Assembly: GCA_002337215.1 (NCBI GenBank)
Contig: DDFO01000026.1
Coordinates: forward strand, 61,695-88,616
Length of the DNA stretch: 26,922 nt
Direction: 5' to 3'
Source: Phycisphaerales bacterium UBA1926
GTDB lineage: Bacteria; Planctomycetota; Phycisphaerae; Phycisphaerales; UBA1924
Each line of letters begins with the position of its first letter. Position 1 is the first letter of the stretch. The position numbers and the translations under genes are program-made. Shown here piece by piece: positions 6,892-15,270 of the stretch. A model generated the notes under the pieces. That model made no database searches. It worked only from the letters and a program-made list of their open reading frames with translations, and had not been told where the DNA came from.

Positions 6892-7734
6892 ATGGACGCG
6901 ATCCGAATCGGCACCGTCGAATACCTCAACACGATTCCCCTGATTGAAGGGCTTGCCGGCGTCGAGGGTGTGGACCTCGTGCCCGCGGTCCCGAGCCGGA
7001 TCGGGGCGATGCTCCTCGCGGGCGAAGTCGATATCGGGCTCGTTTCGCTGATCGATATCGTGCGCGCACCCGAGCAGATGGTCATCCTCCCGGCCGGCAT
7101 GATCGGCTGCGACGGCCCGACCATGACCGTGCGGATCTTCTCGCGGGTCCCGCTCGGTGAGATATCGATCCTGCACGCCGACACCGATTCCCACACGTCC
7201 GTCGCCCTGGCGCGGGTGCTGCTCGACCGCCTGCACGGCGTGAAACCCGAGATCCGTGACTTCCACGCCCGCGAGAACCCGCTCGATTCGGGCGATGGGG
7301 ACGCCCCCGATTCGGTCCTCCTGATCGGCGACAAGGTCGTCTCGGCCTCGCCCCCGGCGGTCCGATATCCTCATTCGTTGGATCTGGGCGAGGCGTGGCA
7401 CGCGATGACCGGGCTGCCGTTTGTGTACGCCGCGTGGGCGTCGCTCGCGTCCCGTGCGGACGAGCCGGGGATTCGCGACGCGGCCCAACTGCTCGACCGG
7501 AACCGCCGCCGAAACGCGATGCGGCCCGATCAGATCGTGAATCGGTCGGCCGGAGCGCACCGCTGGCCGGTGGGATTGGCCCGAGAATACGTCGGATCGC
7601 TGCTGCGGTACGACCTGGGCGATCGCGAAGCCGAGGCGATCGGCGTCTTTGTTGACGCATGCGTGTCATCGGGCGTGCTCGAGCCCGGGACCGAGGTCCC
7701 AGAAATACGGGAATTTGTAACGACACCCGGATGA
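6892..7734 (+). CDS. mqnA: Chorismate dehydratase MqnA (futalosine menaquinone pathway), 280 aa
   Basis: MqnA converts chorismate to 3-[(1-carboxyvinyl)oxy]benzoate, the first committed step of the futalosine route to menaquinone. The family's N-terminal pattern is clear: IRIGTVEYLNTIPLIEGL, then VPSRIGAMLLAGEVDIGLVS, like a periplasmic-binding-protein fold. Further matches are DSHTSVALARVLL, a central LLIGDKVV and DLGEAWHAMTGLPFVYAAW. The ATG at 6892 begins directly at the conserved strand, so the upstream in-frame extension is rejected. The length is normal. No other mqn gene is adjacent. The gene is preceded by the long structured intergenic region and followed 130 bp later by the sigma-like gene. 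Confidence 0.88.
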   Translation: MDAIRIGTVEYLNTIPLIEGLAGVEGVDLVPAVPSRIGAMLLAGEVDIGLVSLIDIVRAPEQMVILPAGMIGCDGPTMTVRIFSRVPLGEISILHADTDSHTSVALARVLLDRLHGVKPEIRDFHARENPLDSGDGDAPDSVLLIGDKVVSASPPAVRYPHSLDLGEAWHAMTGLPFVYAAWASLASRADEPGIRDAAQLLDRNRRRNAMRPDQIVNRSAGAHRWPVGLAREYVGSLLRYDLGDREAEAIGVFVDACVSSGVLEPGTEVPEIREFVTTPG

Positions 7735-7864
7735 ACCGCCCTATCATGGGACTCGTATCGGGGATTCATTGCGGATGCACGCGGCATGTGCCGATCACCG
7801 CAGTCGGGTCTCCGTTCGATTCCCCGCGTCGCCGCTCGGCGGTGCCGATTGATCAGGATCATCC

Positions 7865-9565
7865 ATGCCCCCGCTCGCGAAGTGCAAGATCCCCGAGATC
7901 GCTGACCTTGCTGACCAACTGCGGTTCGCCTCGGTGGAGGCGTTGGTCAGGCAGGTGGAAGCCGCCGAGTCGCTCGCGGCCGATCTCAACGAGAGCGAAC
8001 GCTACCCCGTGGACTGGCTCGTCTTCCGGATCACCGGGCACCGCCCCGAATCCGAGGGCGGGCGTGCGGTCTTCACGGGGTCGGCGGTGCTTTCCGACCT
8101 GTCCGCGTTTGTGGAGCGTTTGTGCGAGTCGGCGGAGTTCGGGACCGTCGATCTGCCCGACGGTTCTGTGGATGCCGACACGCTCGCCGAGCGTTGGAGC
8201 GTGAGCCGGAAAACGATCGACCGGTCCCGCCGGAAGGGTCTGATCGCGCGCCGTGTCCGCAACGACCGCGGGCGCGCAAGCCTGTATTTTTCGCCCGCGT
8301 CGGTCTCGGCCTACGAGCACCGCCGGGGCGACGCGATCGAGAAGGCGGGCAGCTTCAGCAGGCTGGACCAGAAGACCGAGGCGACGATCATCCGCCGGGC
8401 GGCGCGGTACCGGGCGGTCTTTCAGTGCACGCTCAATCAGGCCGCGGTCCGGCTCGCCGACCGGTTCGGCCGGAGCCACCAGGGCATCCGCGAACTTCTC
8501 GAGCGGCACGATGCCCGCGAGCGTGAGCAGGGGGGCGAGCCCATCTTCGAGGAGCGTCCCGACCGGAGCGCGCACACGCAGATCGTTGCCCTCCGTCTGA
8601 GCCGATCGGGCGCTGAGCCGTCCGAGATCGCGGGCGAGATCTTCGGCCCGCGGGCCGACAAGCGTCGCGCGACCAGACTGATCCGCCAGGCCCGGGCGAG
8701 GTTGCTCAGGCGGCTGGTGCTCGACGGCCCGGTGGGGTCCGCGTTCAATCGGCGTGACGCCGACGAGGTGTTGCTCGCCCCCGAGAGCGTGCGCACGGGT
8801 TTGGGCGGCGGTGAGGGCGCGGCGGACCTCGCGGGATTCGTCCGCGTGATCCGCGAGGTGACGCCGGCGTCGCCCACGGTCGAAGCCGCGCGCACGGTGG
8901 CGCACCAGTACCTGCGGTTCCGCGCCAAGAAGATGATGGAGAAGCTCAGCGAGACCGACCCCAACCCGACCCGGCTCGACGAGATCGAGACCCGGCTGCG
9001 GTGGGCGATGCTCCTGCGCGCCGAGCTCGTGCGCTCGGAACTGGGCGTGATGGGCACGGCCATCGAGCGGCAGGTGGGCCGGTCGATGGACCGCATCCCG
9101 CCGCACCAGCTCCGGCCCCTGCTTCTCGCGGGGCTGGTCAGCATGGGCGAGGCGATCGACCGGTTCGCGCCCTTCCACGGCGGGCGGCTCGCGGGCGCGG
9201 TCTCGATCCGCCTGAGCAAGGCGATCACCCGGCAGATCGACAACCCGGGCAGCGCGTACAACGTCGCGCGCCACCGCCCCGCGACGGGGGCGGCGATGCC
9301 CGACTTCACGCGGATGTGGCCCGGTGTCGCTTGGTCGGCGTGGCTCGCGCCGCTGCCCGGCCTGCGCGACGCGTACCAGCATCTCGAGGGCCGGGACCGG
9401 CTCGTCATCGGGCGGCGGACCGGCTTCGACGGGGACGCGCCCGAGACAATCACCGAGCTCGCCAAACGCCTGGAGACGACCCGGATGCACGCGGCCCGTT
9501 ACGAGCGGGCGGCGATCCGCGAGGCGCTGCGCGTGCACCGCGAGCTCGTCCGATCGGACGGTTGA
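7865..9565 (+). CDS. Divergent sigma-70-like protein with several N-terminal HTH segments, 566 aa
   Basis: I read this as a sigma-70-family relative, not a canonical sigma factor. Residues 378-458 resemble sigma region 2 (a helix before LLAGLVSMGEAIDRFAPFHG, then IRLSKAITRQI), comparable to the DLIQEGNIGLMRAVEKFDP...WWIRQAI pattern, but with the aromatic promoter-melting residues missing. Residues 498-555 resemble region 4: LEGRDRLVIGRR, then ETITELAKRLETTRMHAARY. Before these lie several possible helix-turn-helix segments: about 101-135 (DTLAERWSVSRKTIDRSRRKG, similar to MerR/excisionase winged helices), 184-214 and 236-282. Target promoters are unknown. The ATG at 7865 has only weak Shine-Dalgarno sequence. 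gatB follows 33 bp later, so they may be co-transcribed. A wholly different DNA-binding role is possible. Confidence 0.6.
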   Translation: MPPLAKCKIPEIADLADQLRFASVEALVRQVEAAESLAADLNESERYPVDWLVFRITGHRPESEGGRAVFTGSAVLSDLSAFVERLCESAEFGTVDLPDGSVDADTLAERWSVSRKTIDRSRRKGLIARRVRNDRGRASLYFSPASVSAYEHRRGDAIEKAGSFSRLDQKTEATIIRRAARYRAVFQCTLNQAAVRLADRFGRSHQGIRELLERHDAREREQGGEPIFEERPDRSAHTQIVALRLSRSGAEPSEIAGEIFGPRADKRRATRLIRQARARLLRRLVLDGPVGSAFNRRDADEVLLAPESVRTGLGGGEGAADLAGFVRVIREVTPASPTVEAARTVAHQYLRFRAKKMMEKLSETDPNPTRLDEIETRLRWAMLLRAELVRSELGVMGTAIERQVGRSMDRIPPHQLRPLLLAGLVSMGEAIDRFAPFHGGRLAGAVSIRLSKAITRQIDNPGSAYNVARHRPATGAAMPDFTRMWPGVAWSAWLAPLPGLRDAYQHLEGRDRLVIGRRTGFDGDAPETITELAKRLETTRMHAARYERAAIREALRVHRELVRSDG

Positions 9566-9598
9566 TCGTCGCGGCGGCCGGCCCGGTACCATCGCGGG

Positions 9599-11233
9599 AT
9601 GAGCGAAGCGCCCATAAGCGAAGCGGAGCGGAAGGCCGTCACGATCGAGTCGGTTCGGATGATCGTCGGGATGGAGATCCATGTCGAGTTGTCGACGGCG
9701 AGCAAGATGTTCGCGCGCGCGGCGAGCCCCGCGGCTCCGTCCGGATCGGCGGGCAGCGTTGCCGCTCCGGAGCCGATGGCGAACACGATGCTCGACCCGG
9801 TGGTGATGGCGCTGCCCGGTGCGCTCCCGGGGCTGAACCGTCGTGCGGTCGAGTTGTCGATGCTCGTTGGTATGGCGCTGCACTGCTCGATCGCGTCCGA
9901 GACGAAGTGGGACCGCAAGGGGTACACCTATCCCGATCTTCCCAAGGGGTATCAGATCAGCCAGTACGACCTGCCGCTGTGCTACGACGGGTATGTCGAT
10001 GTTCCAGAGATCAATGAGAAGGGCGCGTTCGATCTGGTCGGGAAGACGACACGGATCGGCATCGTGCGCGCGCACCTGGAAGAAGACGCGGGGAAACTCT
10101 CGCACGAGGCGCCGTCGTCACATGGTGGGGGCGCATCGATCGACGGCTCGCTGGTGGATCTGAATCGCGCGGGGACGCCGCTGCTCGAGATCGTGACCCA
10201 GCCCGACATCCGATCGTCGGACGAGGCGGTCGCGTTCTGCAAACTGCTGAGGCTCGTGTGCCGGTTCGTTGGCGCGACCGAGGGCGTGATGCAGATGGGG
10301 CACATGCGGTTCGAGCCCAACATCAACTGCGAGTTGGTGCTGGGCGGCGGGAAGACGGTGCGGACGCCGATCACCGAGGTCAAGAATCTCAACTCGTTCA
10401 AGGCGGTCGCGGGGGCGATCGAGCACGAGCTCGCCCAGCAGCCGGGGCGGTGGCGCGACGACGGCGAAGAGTTCGGCCCGGGGACCAAGACCACGCGCGG
10501 CTGGGACGACACGAAGGGTGTGACCTTCGTTCAGCGCGAGAAAGAAGACGCGCACGACTATCGCTACTTCCCCGATCCTGACCTGCCCACGCTGTGCATC
10601 GACGAGGCGTGGCGCGACGAGGTGAAGGCCTGTCTTCCCGAGTTGCCGCTCGATCGGCTCGGCCGATGGCAGGATGCGATCGGGCTCTCGCCCGAGGAGG
10701 GGATGGTCCTCATCGACTCACGCGAGGATTCGGCGCTGTTCGACGACGCGGTGGACGCGATCGTGAACGGCGGCGCATCCGGGAAGGGTGCGTCCCGCCG
10801 CGACGCGGGCAAGGCGGTCTCCAATATCGTGCTCCAGCACCTCGCGCGGCTCGCGAACGAGCGGGGGTGCGGGTTGGCCCAAGTCGGCCTGAGCGCCGAA
10901 CAGATCGCGGCGATCGCGGTGCTGCGGCTCGCCGACGATATCTCGGCATCGAACGCGGGAAAGCTCGTGGAGAAGCTGGCCGAGGTTGGGTACGCAGGCC
11001 GGGACCCGGCGGGTGTCGCCGAGTACGAGGGCTGGCTGATCGTCCGCGACACCGGCGCGATGGAGGCGTGGGTCGACGAGGTCATCGCGGCGAACCCCGA
11101 GATGGTCGAGCAGATCCGGGGCGGCAAGCAGCAGGCCGTGGGCCGGCTGATCGGCGAGGTGATGGGCAAGAGTGGTGGGAGCGCCGACGCGAAGGCGGTG
11201 CGGGCGATGCTGCTCGAGCGGATCGGGACCTGA
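9599..11233 (+). CDS. gatB: Asp-tRNA(Asn)/Glu-tRNA(Gln) amidotransferase subunit B, 544 aa
   Basis: GatB is the kinase/tRNA-binding subunit of GatCAB, which converts Glu-tRNA(Gln) or Asp-tRNA(Asn) to the amidated form. Clear family landmarks are MIVGMEIHVELSTASKMF, ALPGALPGLNRRAVELS, WDRKGYTYPDLPKGYQISQY, HLEEDAGKLSHE, SLVDLNRAGTPLLEIVTQPD, EPNINCELVLGG, EVKNLNSFKAV, and DYRYFPDPDLP. The C-terminal helical and YqeY-like region ends at VMGKSGGSADAKAVRAMLLERI. It is longer than the usual 480-500 residues because of an Ala/Ser/Gly-rich insertion near 43-60 and a small one near HEAPSSHGGG. The four zinc-binding cysteines usual in the N-terminal part are absent. gatA and gatC are not in the window. 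Confidence 0.93.
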   Translation: MSEAPISEAERKAVTIESVRMIVGMEIHVELSTASKMFARAASPAAPSGSAGSVAAPEPMANTMLDPVVMALPGALPGLNRRAVELSMLVGMALHCSIASETKWDRKGYTYPDLPKGYQISQYDLPLCYDGYVDVPEINEKGAFDLVGKTTRIGIVRAHLEEDAGKLSHEAPSSHGGGASIDGSLVDLNRAGTPLLEIVTQPDIRSSDEAVAFCKLLRLVCRFVGATEGVMQMGHMRFEPNINCELVLGGGKTVRTPITEVKNLNSFKAVAGAIEHELAQQPGRWRDDGEEFGPGTKTTRGWDDTKGVTFVQREKEDAHDYRYFPDPDLPTLCIDEAWRDEVKACLPELPLDRLGRWQDAIGLSPEEGMVLIDSREDSALFDDAVDAIVNGGASGKGASRRDAGKAVSNIVLQHLARLANERGCGLAQVGLSAEQIAAIAVLRLADDISASNAGKLVEKLAEVGYAGRDPAGVAEYEGWLIVRDTGAMEAWVDEVIAANPEMVEQIRGGKQQAVGRLIGEVMGKSGGSADAKAVRAMLLERIGT

Positions 11234-11255
11234 GAAGGAAGATCGCATGGAAGCC

Positions 11256-11338
11256 GGTGCCATGGAGACACCGCGGCGCGGTTTCTCCATGCGGCAGGTG
11301 ATTATCCCGGAGAAGGCTGCGCCGCCACCTGGGCACCC
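11256..11338 (+). repeat. Palindromic interspersed repeat, copy A
   Basis: This is the first of three copies in the window, 22 bp after the gatB stop. It starts GGTGCC, contains a 29-base hairpin (11262-11290, ATGGAGAcACCGC...GCGGTtTCTCCAT), then a second unit starting CCCGGAGAAGGCTGCGCC, and ends GGGCACCC. The right arm of the second hairpin is decayed here (CCACCTGG instead of TCTCCGGG). Size and structure suggest a REP/MITE-like element. Confidence 0.75.
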
Positions 11339-11343
11339 GCACC

Positions 11344-11366
11344 AAAAAACCCCGCGGCTGCGGGGC
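11344..11366 (-). terminator. Intrinsic terminator of the SEC-C gene
   Basis: On the minus strand a perfect 6-bp stem CCCCGC/GCGGGG with a four-base loop is followed by six T. It lies 56 bp past the stop of the minus-strand SEC-C gene. Confidence 0.7.
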
Positions 11367-11421
11367 TGAGTTCGGGATCAGAATCACTGATCAGCGCCGG
11401 TAATCGTGCCGGTTCGAGCCC

Positions 11422-11642
11422 TCAAAACCGGCCTGTCTTGAGGCAGCACTTCTTGAAACCGGGTGCCGCTGCCGCATGGGCAGGGGTCGTTTCGGCCCAG
11501 CTTCTCGGTGAACTCCTTGAAGCCGGCCTCCGTCGGGACGCCTCGATCACCCTGCTTGACGCTTGTTTCCGAGGGGAATCCTCGGCGTCGTTTGCTGATC
11601 GGCTCGAAACCATTGGTCGTCGAACTGTTCGAATCGCTGCAT
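11422..11642 (-). pseudogene. SEC-C zinc-motif protein gene carrying two +1 frameshifts
   Basis: The ATG at 11642 sits 6 bases after a perfect AAGGAGG, so initiation looks genuine. The frame from it reads [17 protein letters not shown]... but stops at 11547. Skipping one base in a GGG run near 11552 leads into [20 protein letters not shown] and NDPCPCGSG, the first half of a SEC-C motif. The second half ([12 protein letters not shown], stop at 11422) is in the third frame, reached by skipping one base of a CCC run near 11458. With both bases removed the product would be about 72 residues ending in an intact CPCGSG...KKCC zinc site. SEC-C domains are small zinc-binding modules first seen at the SecA C-terminus. 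Either this is a recent pseudogene or both shifts are homopolymer sequencing errors; the intact terminator and Shine-Dalgarno favour the latter. Confidence 0.7.
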
Positions 11643-11777
11643 GATGCACCTCCTTGGTGATCCGGACCGGATCGGTGTGGTTTGCCCGCCACGCCATGGA
11701 GATGCGAGACGAGTCTACGCTGAGTTCGGGCGGCGACAACCGCGGAGGCATCAACAACAGAGCACGAAGGAATCGTC

Positions 11778-12185
11778 ATGGCAAAAGTGATCGAGCGCGA
11801 CGGCACGAAGTTCGTTTCCACGGGATCGGCGTGGGAGGCCGCGAACGGGTACAGCCGGGCGGTCGTGGTGGGGGACCGCGTGTGGTTCAGCGGGACGACC
11901 GCGGCGATGCCGGACGGGTCGATCTGTGCGCCCGGCGACGGTGCGGCTCAGACGGCGCGCTGTTTCGAGATCGTGCAGAGCGCGCTCGATGCGCTGGGGC
12001 TCGATCGGTCGTGCATCGTGCGGTCGCGGATCTATACGACGGACGTGAGCCAGCACGAGGCGATCGGGGCGGCGCACAAACAGTTCTTCGGGGAGCACAG
12101 GCCGTGCCTGACGCTGGTGGGGACGAGCGGGCTGGTGCACCCGGACATGGTCGTCGAGGTGGAGTGTGAGGGTGTTCTGGGCTGA
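11778..12185 (+). CDS. RidA/YjgF family protein, 135 aa
   Basis: This is a member of the RidA (YjgF/YER057c/UK114) superfamily, whose best-known members hydrolyse reactive enamine/imine intermediates from PLP enzymes. Visible family features are [14 protein letters not shown] near 30-43, the [20 protein letters not shown] helix, [10 protein letters not shown], and the final strand pair [22 protein letters not shown]. The Arg before PCLTLV probably corresponds to the substrate-carboxylate-binding Arg of RidA, but the surrounding sequence differs, so it may belong to a non-deaminase subgroup. The start is the ATG at 11778, with GAAGGA upstream. It is convergent with purU, the 119 bp gap being mostly a copy of the palindromic repeat. 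Confidence 0.85.
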   Translation: MAKVIERDGTKFVSTGSAWEAANGYSRAVVVGDRVWFSGTTAAMPDGSICAPGDGAAQTARCFEIVQSALDALGLDRSCIVRSRIYTTDVSQHEAIGAAHKQFFGEHRPCLTLVGTSGLVHPDMVVEVECEGVLG

Positions 12186-12203
12186 TGTCAGTGTGCACGG
12201 GCG

Positions 12204-12287
12204 GGGTGTCATGGAGACACCGCGGCGCGGTTTCTCCATGCGGCAGGCGAGTATCCCGGAGAAGGCTGCGCCGTCTCCGGGGCACCC
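12204..12287 (+). repeat. Palindromic interspersed repeat, copy B
   Basis: The best-preserved copy. The first hairpin at 12211-12239 is ATGGAGAcACCGC...GCGGTtTCTCCAT. The second, at 12255-12281, is CCCGGAGA...TCTCCGGG. The outer ends GGGTGTCATGGAGAC and GTCTCCGGGGCACCC form imperfect terminal inverted repeats. It fills the gap between the convergent ridA and purU genes and could act as a bidirectional transcript end, though no T tract follows. Confidence 0.8.
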
Positions 12288-12304
12288 GGTGTCGATGGAA
12301 TCTG

Positions 12305-13189
12305 TTAGTCGAACACGATCGTCTTGCTGCCCTCGATCAGCACGCGGTCATCGAGGTGGAGCCGGACGGCGTCGGCGAGCGTCGTGCGTTCGAGGTCGCG
12401 GCCTTTGCGCACCAAGTCATCCACGGTGTCGCGGTGGGAGACGTGCGCGGTGTTCTGGGCGATGATGGGGCCCTCATCGAGGTCGGCGGTCGCGTAGTGA
12501 CTCGTGGCACCGATGAGTTTGACGCCGCGCTCGAAGGCCTGGTGGTAGGGCTTCGCGCCGGCGAAGGCGGGCAGGAACGAGTGGTGGATGTTGATGATCA
12601 GGCCGGGGCGGGCGGCGGTGAAGGTGTCGGAGAGGATCTGCATGTAGCGGGCGAGGACGATGAGGTCGAGGCCGGCGGGGTTGTGCTGATCGGCGTCGAG
12701 CAGGTCGGCGATCGCGGCTTCCTGCAGGGGCTTGCTGGATTCGGCGACGGGCAGATGATGGAAGGGGTGGCCGAAGCGTTCGGCGAGTTCACTCGCGGCG
12801 TCGTGATTCGAGATGACGCGGGTGACCTCGCACGCGATCTCGCCGGTCGAGACGCGCCAGAGCAGGTCGGCGGCGCAGTGCAGGCTCGGGCCGACGAGGA
12901 CGGCGATGCGCTTTGTGCGGCCTGGCCAGCGGAACGACGCGTCCATGGCGAGGGGTTCGGCGACGGCGGCGGTGAATTCCGCCTCGGTGCGCGCGCGGTC
13001 GTCCGCGTCGGGCATCGGGTTCCCCGACCCCCGGTCGAACTCGATCCGCATGAAGAAGCGGCCGGTCCCGGGGTCGGTGTGCTGGTCGGCGTCGAGGATG
13101 TTGAGCCCAGCGCCCGCGAGGAACGAGGCGACGCGGGCGATGACGCCCGCGCGGTCGGGGCAGCGGATGAGGATGCGTGCGGTGGACAT
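12305..13189 (-). CDS. purU: Formyltetrahydrofolate deformylase, 294 aa
   Basis: PurU hydrolyses 10-formyl-THF to formate and THF, balancing the one-carbon pool and feeding PurT. An N-terminal ACT domain (about 4-80: ILIRCPDRAGVIARVASFLA, then NILDADQHTD) precedes a formyltransferase domain. In the latter the catalytic triad residues are visible as Asn200 and His202 in IINIHHSFLPAF and Asp238 in HYATADLDEGPII. The length is slightly more than the usual 280. It is the last gene of the lysW-lysK run, 21 bp after lysK, so it probably shares the transcript, although folate metabolism has no direct role in that pathway. A repeat copy follows its stop. Confidence 0.92.
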   Translation of the reverse strand: MSTARILIRCPDRAGVIARVASFLAGAGLNILDADQHTDPGTGRFFMRIEFDRGSGNPMPDADDRARTEAEFTAAVAEPLAMDASFRWPGRTKRIAVLVGPSLHCAADLLWRVSTGEIACEVTRVISNHDAASELAERFGHPFHHLPVAESSKPLQEAAIADLLDADQHNPAGLDLIVLARYMQILSDTFTAARPGLIINIHHSFLPAFAGAKPYHQAFERGVKLIGATSHYATADLDEGPIIAQNTAHVSHRDTVDDLVRKGRDLERTTLADAVRLHLDDRVLIEGSKTIVFD

Positions 13190-13210
13190 GGGCCAGGTCT
13201 CCGGCGTCTC

Positions 13211-14368
13211 TTATCGACCGCTCGCGACCAGTTCTTCGCTCAGTGTTTCGAGTGCGTGGGTCAGCACGCGGATCGCGGCGTGGTACTCATCGATCACGAG
13301 ATGCTCGGTGGGGCTGTGATCGAGGAGCGAATCGCCCGGGCCGTAGGCGGCGATCGGGCACTGCCAGATTGGGCCAACGACGTTCATGTCGCAGGTTCCT
13401 GTTTTGACCTTGGGGTGGGGGCGTGCGCCCTCGGTGCGGATGGCGGCGGAGAGGGCGCGGGCGACGGGGTCGTTGCGGCCTGAACGCCAGGCTTCTTCGT
13501 CGCCGGTGAAGATCAGGTTGACCCCGTCGTGGTCGATGTCGCGGATGACTTCCTGGATCTCTGAGACGGTGATCCATGTGGGGAGGCGGTAACCGGCGTT
13601 GAGTTCGCCGATGTCGTGCAGCCCGTCATTGTTGCTCGCGATGCCTCGGACGGACCAGAGGACGCGGTCGAAGTCGCCCGTGCGATCGGCGTTGAGCTCG
13701 TGCACGCGCTGCTGGACGCGGTGCCACCAGGCGATGAGATAGTCGCAGGCGGAATCACCGGGGCCGGCGGAGTGGCCGTTGTCACGGGTGACGGTCGCGT
13801 TCATGCGCACGGAGCCCTTGTAGCCGAGCGTGACGCCGTCCCAGGCGCTCGGTTCGCCGATGATGCAGGCGTCGGGCTTGAGCTGAGTTTTGAGGTGGTG
13901 GGCGCCGGGGGATTCTTCTTCTTCGCCGCAGGCGGCGCAGACCAGGAGATTGACGTTCTCGGGGAGGTCCGCCCGCGAGGCGGCGGCGAGGAAGGACGCG
14001 AGCGGGCCCTTGGCATCGACGCTGCCCCGGCCGTGCAGGATGCCGTCGTCGTCGAGGCGGACGGGGATATCGCCCGGCACGGTGTCGATGTGCCCCAGCA
14101 GGACGATGGTCTTCTGCGGCGCGCCGGGGTCGGTGGTGTGGGCGCGGCGCCACGCGAGCCCGTTGCCGGCGGCGTCGATCTCGCTGTGAAAGCCCGCGAC
14201 CGCGGCACGGCGCACGAACACGTCCACCGCGGGGCGTTCTTCGCCGCTGAGGCTCTTGGTGTTCACGAGCTCGACGATGAGGTCGGTCGCGTCGTCGTCG
14301 GTCATCGGGCGCACGGCGGGTGCCTCCGTCGGGGTTGCGAGTGTTTCGGTGATCGGCGTGGGTTTCAT
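13211..14368 (-). CDS. lysK: LysW-lysine/ornithine hydrolase LysK (M20 peptidase family), 385 aa
   Basis: In the LysW pathway LysK cleaves the final product (lysine or ornithine) from the C-terminal Glu of the carrier, regenerating LysW. The protein is an M20-type metallohydrolase: His93 and Asp95 in [10 protein letters not shown], Asp118 in [10 protein letters not shown], Glu149-151 in CGEEEES, and a later [14 protein letters not shown]. The C-terminal part has [12 protein letters not shown] and [16 protein letters not shown], the pattern of the LysK/ArgE group. The N-terminus carries about 20 extra Thr/Pro-rich residues. The ATG overlaps the lysZ stop as ATGA. Assignment to LysK rather than ArgE or DapE rests mainly on the company of lysW, lysX and lysZ. 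Confidence 0.85.
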   Translation of the reverse strand: MKPTPITETLATPTEAPAVRPMTDDDATDLIVELVNTKSLSGEERPAVDVFVRRAAVAGFHSEIDAAGNGLAWRRAHTTDPGAPQKTIVLLGHIDTVPGDIPVRLDDDGILHGRGSVDAKGPLASFLAAASRADLPENVNLLVCAACGEEEESPGAHHLKTQLKPDACIIGEPSAWDGVTLGYKGSVRMNATVTRDNGHSAGPGDSACDYLIAWWHRVQQRVHELNADRTGDFDRVLWSVRGIASNNDGLHDIGELNAGYRLPTWITVSEIQEVIRDIDHDGVNLIFTGDEEAWRSGRNDPVARALSAAIRTEGARPHPKVKTGTCDMNVVGPIWQCPIAAYGPGDSLLDHSPTEHLVIDEYHAAIRVLTHALETLSEELVASGR

Positions 14369-15219
14369 GCGTTCACCCCGTCCTCGGATGGGGTGAAGAC
14401 GGTCCCCGCGCCGGCGCGGGCCGCGGCGATCGGGTTCTCTCCGTTGGCAGACCCGATGATCGACCGCTTCACGCCCCCGTTGAGCGACTCTTCCGCGGCG
14501 AGGACCTTGTTCTTCATACGGCCGCCCGCGGCGGCGCGGACGGCCTCGATGCCCACCTCGGCGGTCGAGGCGATCAATGTCGATCGGTCGCTCGGGTCGG
14601 CGAGCACGCCGGGGACGTTGCTGAGCAGGAGCAGTTCATCGGCACCGATCGACGCGGCCGTGATCGCGGCGGCGCGGTCCGCGTCCACATTGATCGCGAC
14701 GGACTTGCTCGGATCATCACCATCGACCGCGAGCGCGGGCGGCGTGAGCACGGGTGTCCGCCCGCTGTCGAGCAGGAGGTTGATCAGCGAGGCATCGCAC
14801 GATTCGACCTTGCCCGAGAGATCGTCGCGGATGATGGTCGTTCGGCCCTCGTCGTCGACGGCGCGGATCGCGCCTTTTCGCTTGCCGCGCCAGAGCCCGC
14901 CGTCGATGCCGCTCAGGCCCACCGCGTTGACACCTCGCTGCTGGAGGTGCTCGACGATGCCCTTGTTGGTCTTGCCGCAGTAGACCATCTCGAAGATCTC
15001 GAGCGTGCGGCGGTCGGTGCGTCGGCTCTCGTGGCCGCTCGGGCTCTTGATCGTCCGGGGCGGGTGCCCGAGCTGTTCGCTGACGACGTTTGTCTCGTGC
15101 GACCCGCCGTGAACGAGGATGGCTCGCGTACCGCTCTTCACGAGTTCGGCGAATTCATCGAGGATCGGGCCGAGCTCGATGCCCTCGCCCCCGCCGATTT
15201 TGATGACGATTGTGGTCAT
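14365..15219 (-). CDS. lysZ: LysW-aminoadipate (or LysW-glutamate) kinase LysZ, 284 aa
   Basis: LysZ phosphorylates the side-chain carboxylate of the amino acid held on LysW. It belongs to the amino acid kinase family (NAGK-like): IVIKIGGGEGIE at the N-terminus, VHGGSHETNVVSEQLGHPPR, then TLEIFEMVYCGKTNKGIVEHL, NAVGLSGIDG, and NVDADRAAA in the nucleotide-binding half, ending VKRSIIGSANGENPI. The EMVYCG..NK and GHPPR elements match Thermus LysZ more closely than ordinary ArgB. I chose the ATG at 15219 (MTTIVIKIGGG) because the family starts with this strand; a longer frame from 15249 adds ten unlikely residues. It overlaps lysK by 4 bp. It could act on LysW-glutamate for arginine instead. Confidence 0.88.
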   Translation of the reverse strand: MTTIVIKIGGGEGIELGPILDEFAELVKSGTRAILVHGGSHETNVVSEQLGHPPRTIKSPSGHESRRTDRRTLEIFEMVYCGKTNKGIVEHLQQRGVNAVGLSGIDGGLWRGKRKGAIRAVDDEGRTTIIRDDLSGKVESCDASLINLLLDSGRTPVLTPPALAVDGDDPSKSVAINVDADRAAAITAASIGADELLLLSNVPGVLADPSDRSTLIASTAEVGIEAVRAAAGGRMKNKVLAAEESLNGGVKRSIIGSANGENPIAAARAGAGTVFTPSEDGVNA

Positions 15220-15270
15220 GGGTGGTTCCAGAGTGAAGGCATTGGGCACTCGGCACTGGGTGAGACAGAT

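Noticed and set aside
7859..10105. A 748-codon minus-strand frame over the sigma-like gene and gatB
   Set aside because: It covers the start of an unmistakable gatB on the opposite strand, and its composition is dominated by Arg, Pro, Ala and His. A shadow frame.
11384..11821. A 145-residue SEC-C protein as a single frame
   Set aside because: Its upstream part is not protein-like, the strong Shine-Dalgarno is internal and in another frame, and its C-terminus loses the KKCC half of the zinc motif.
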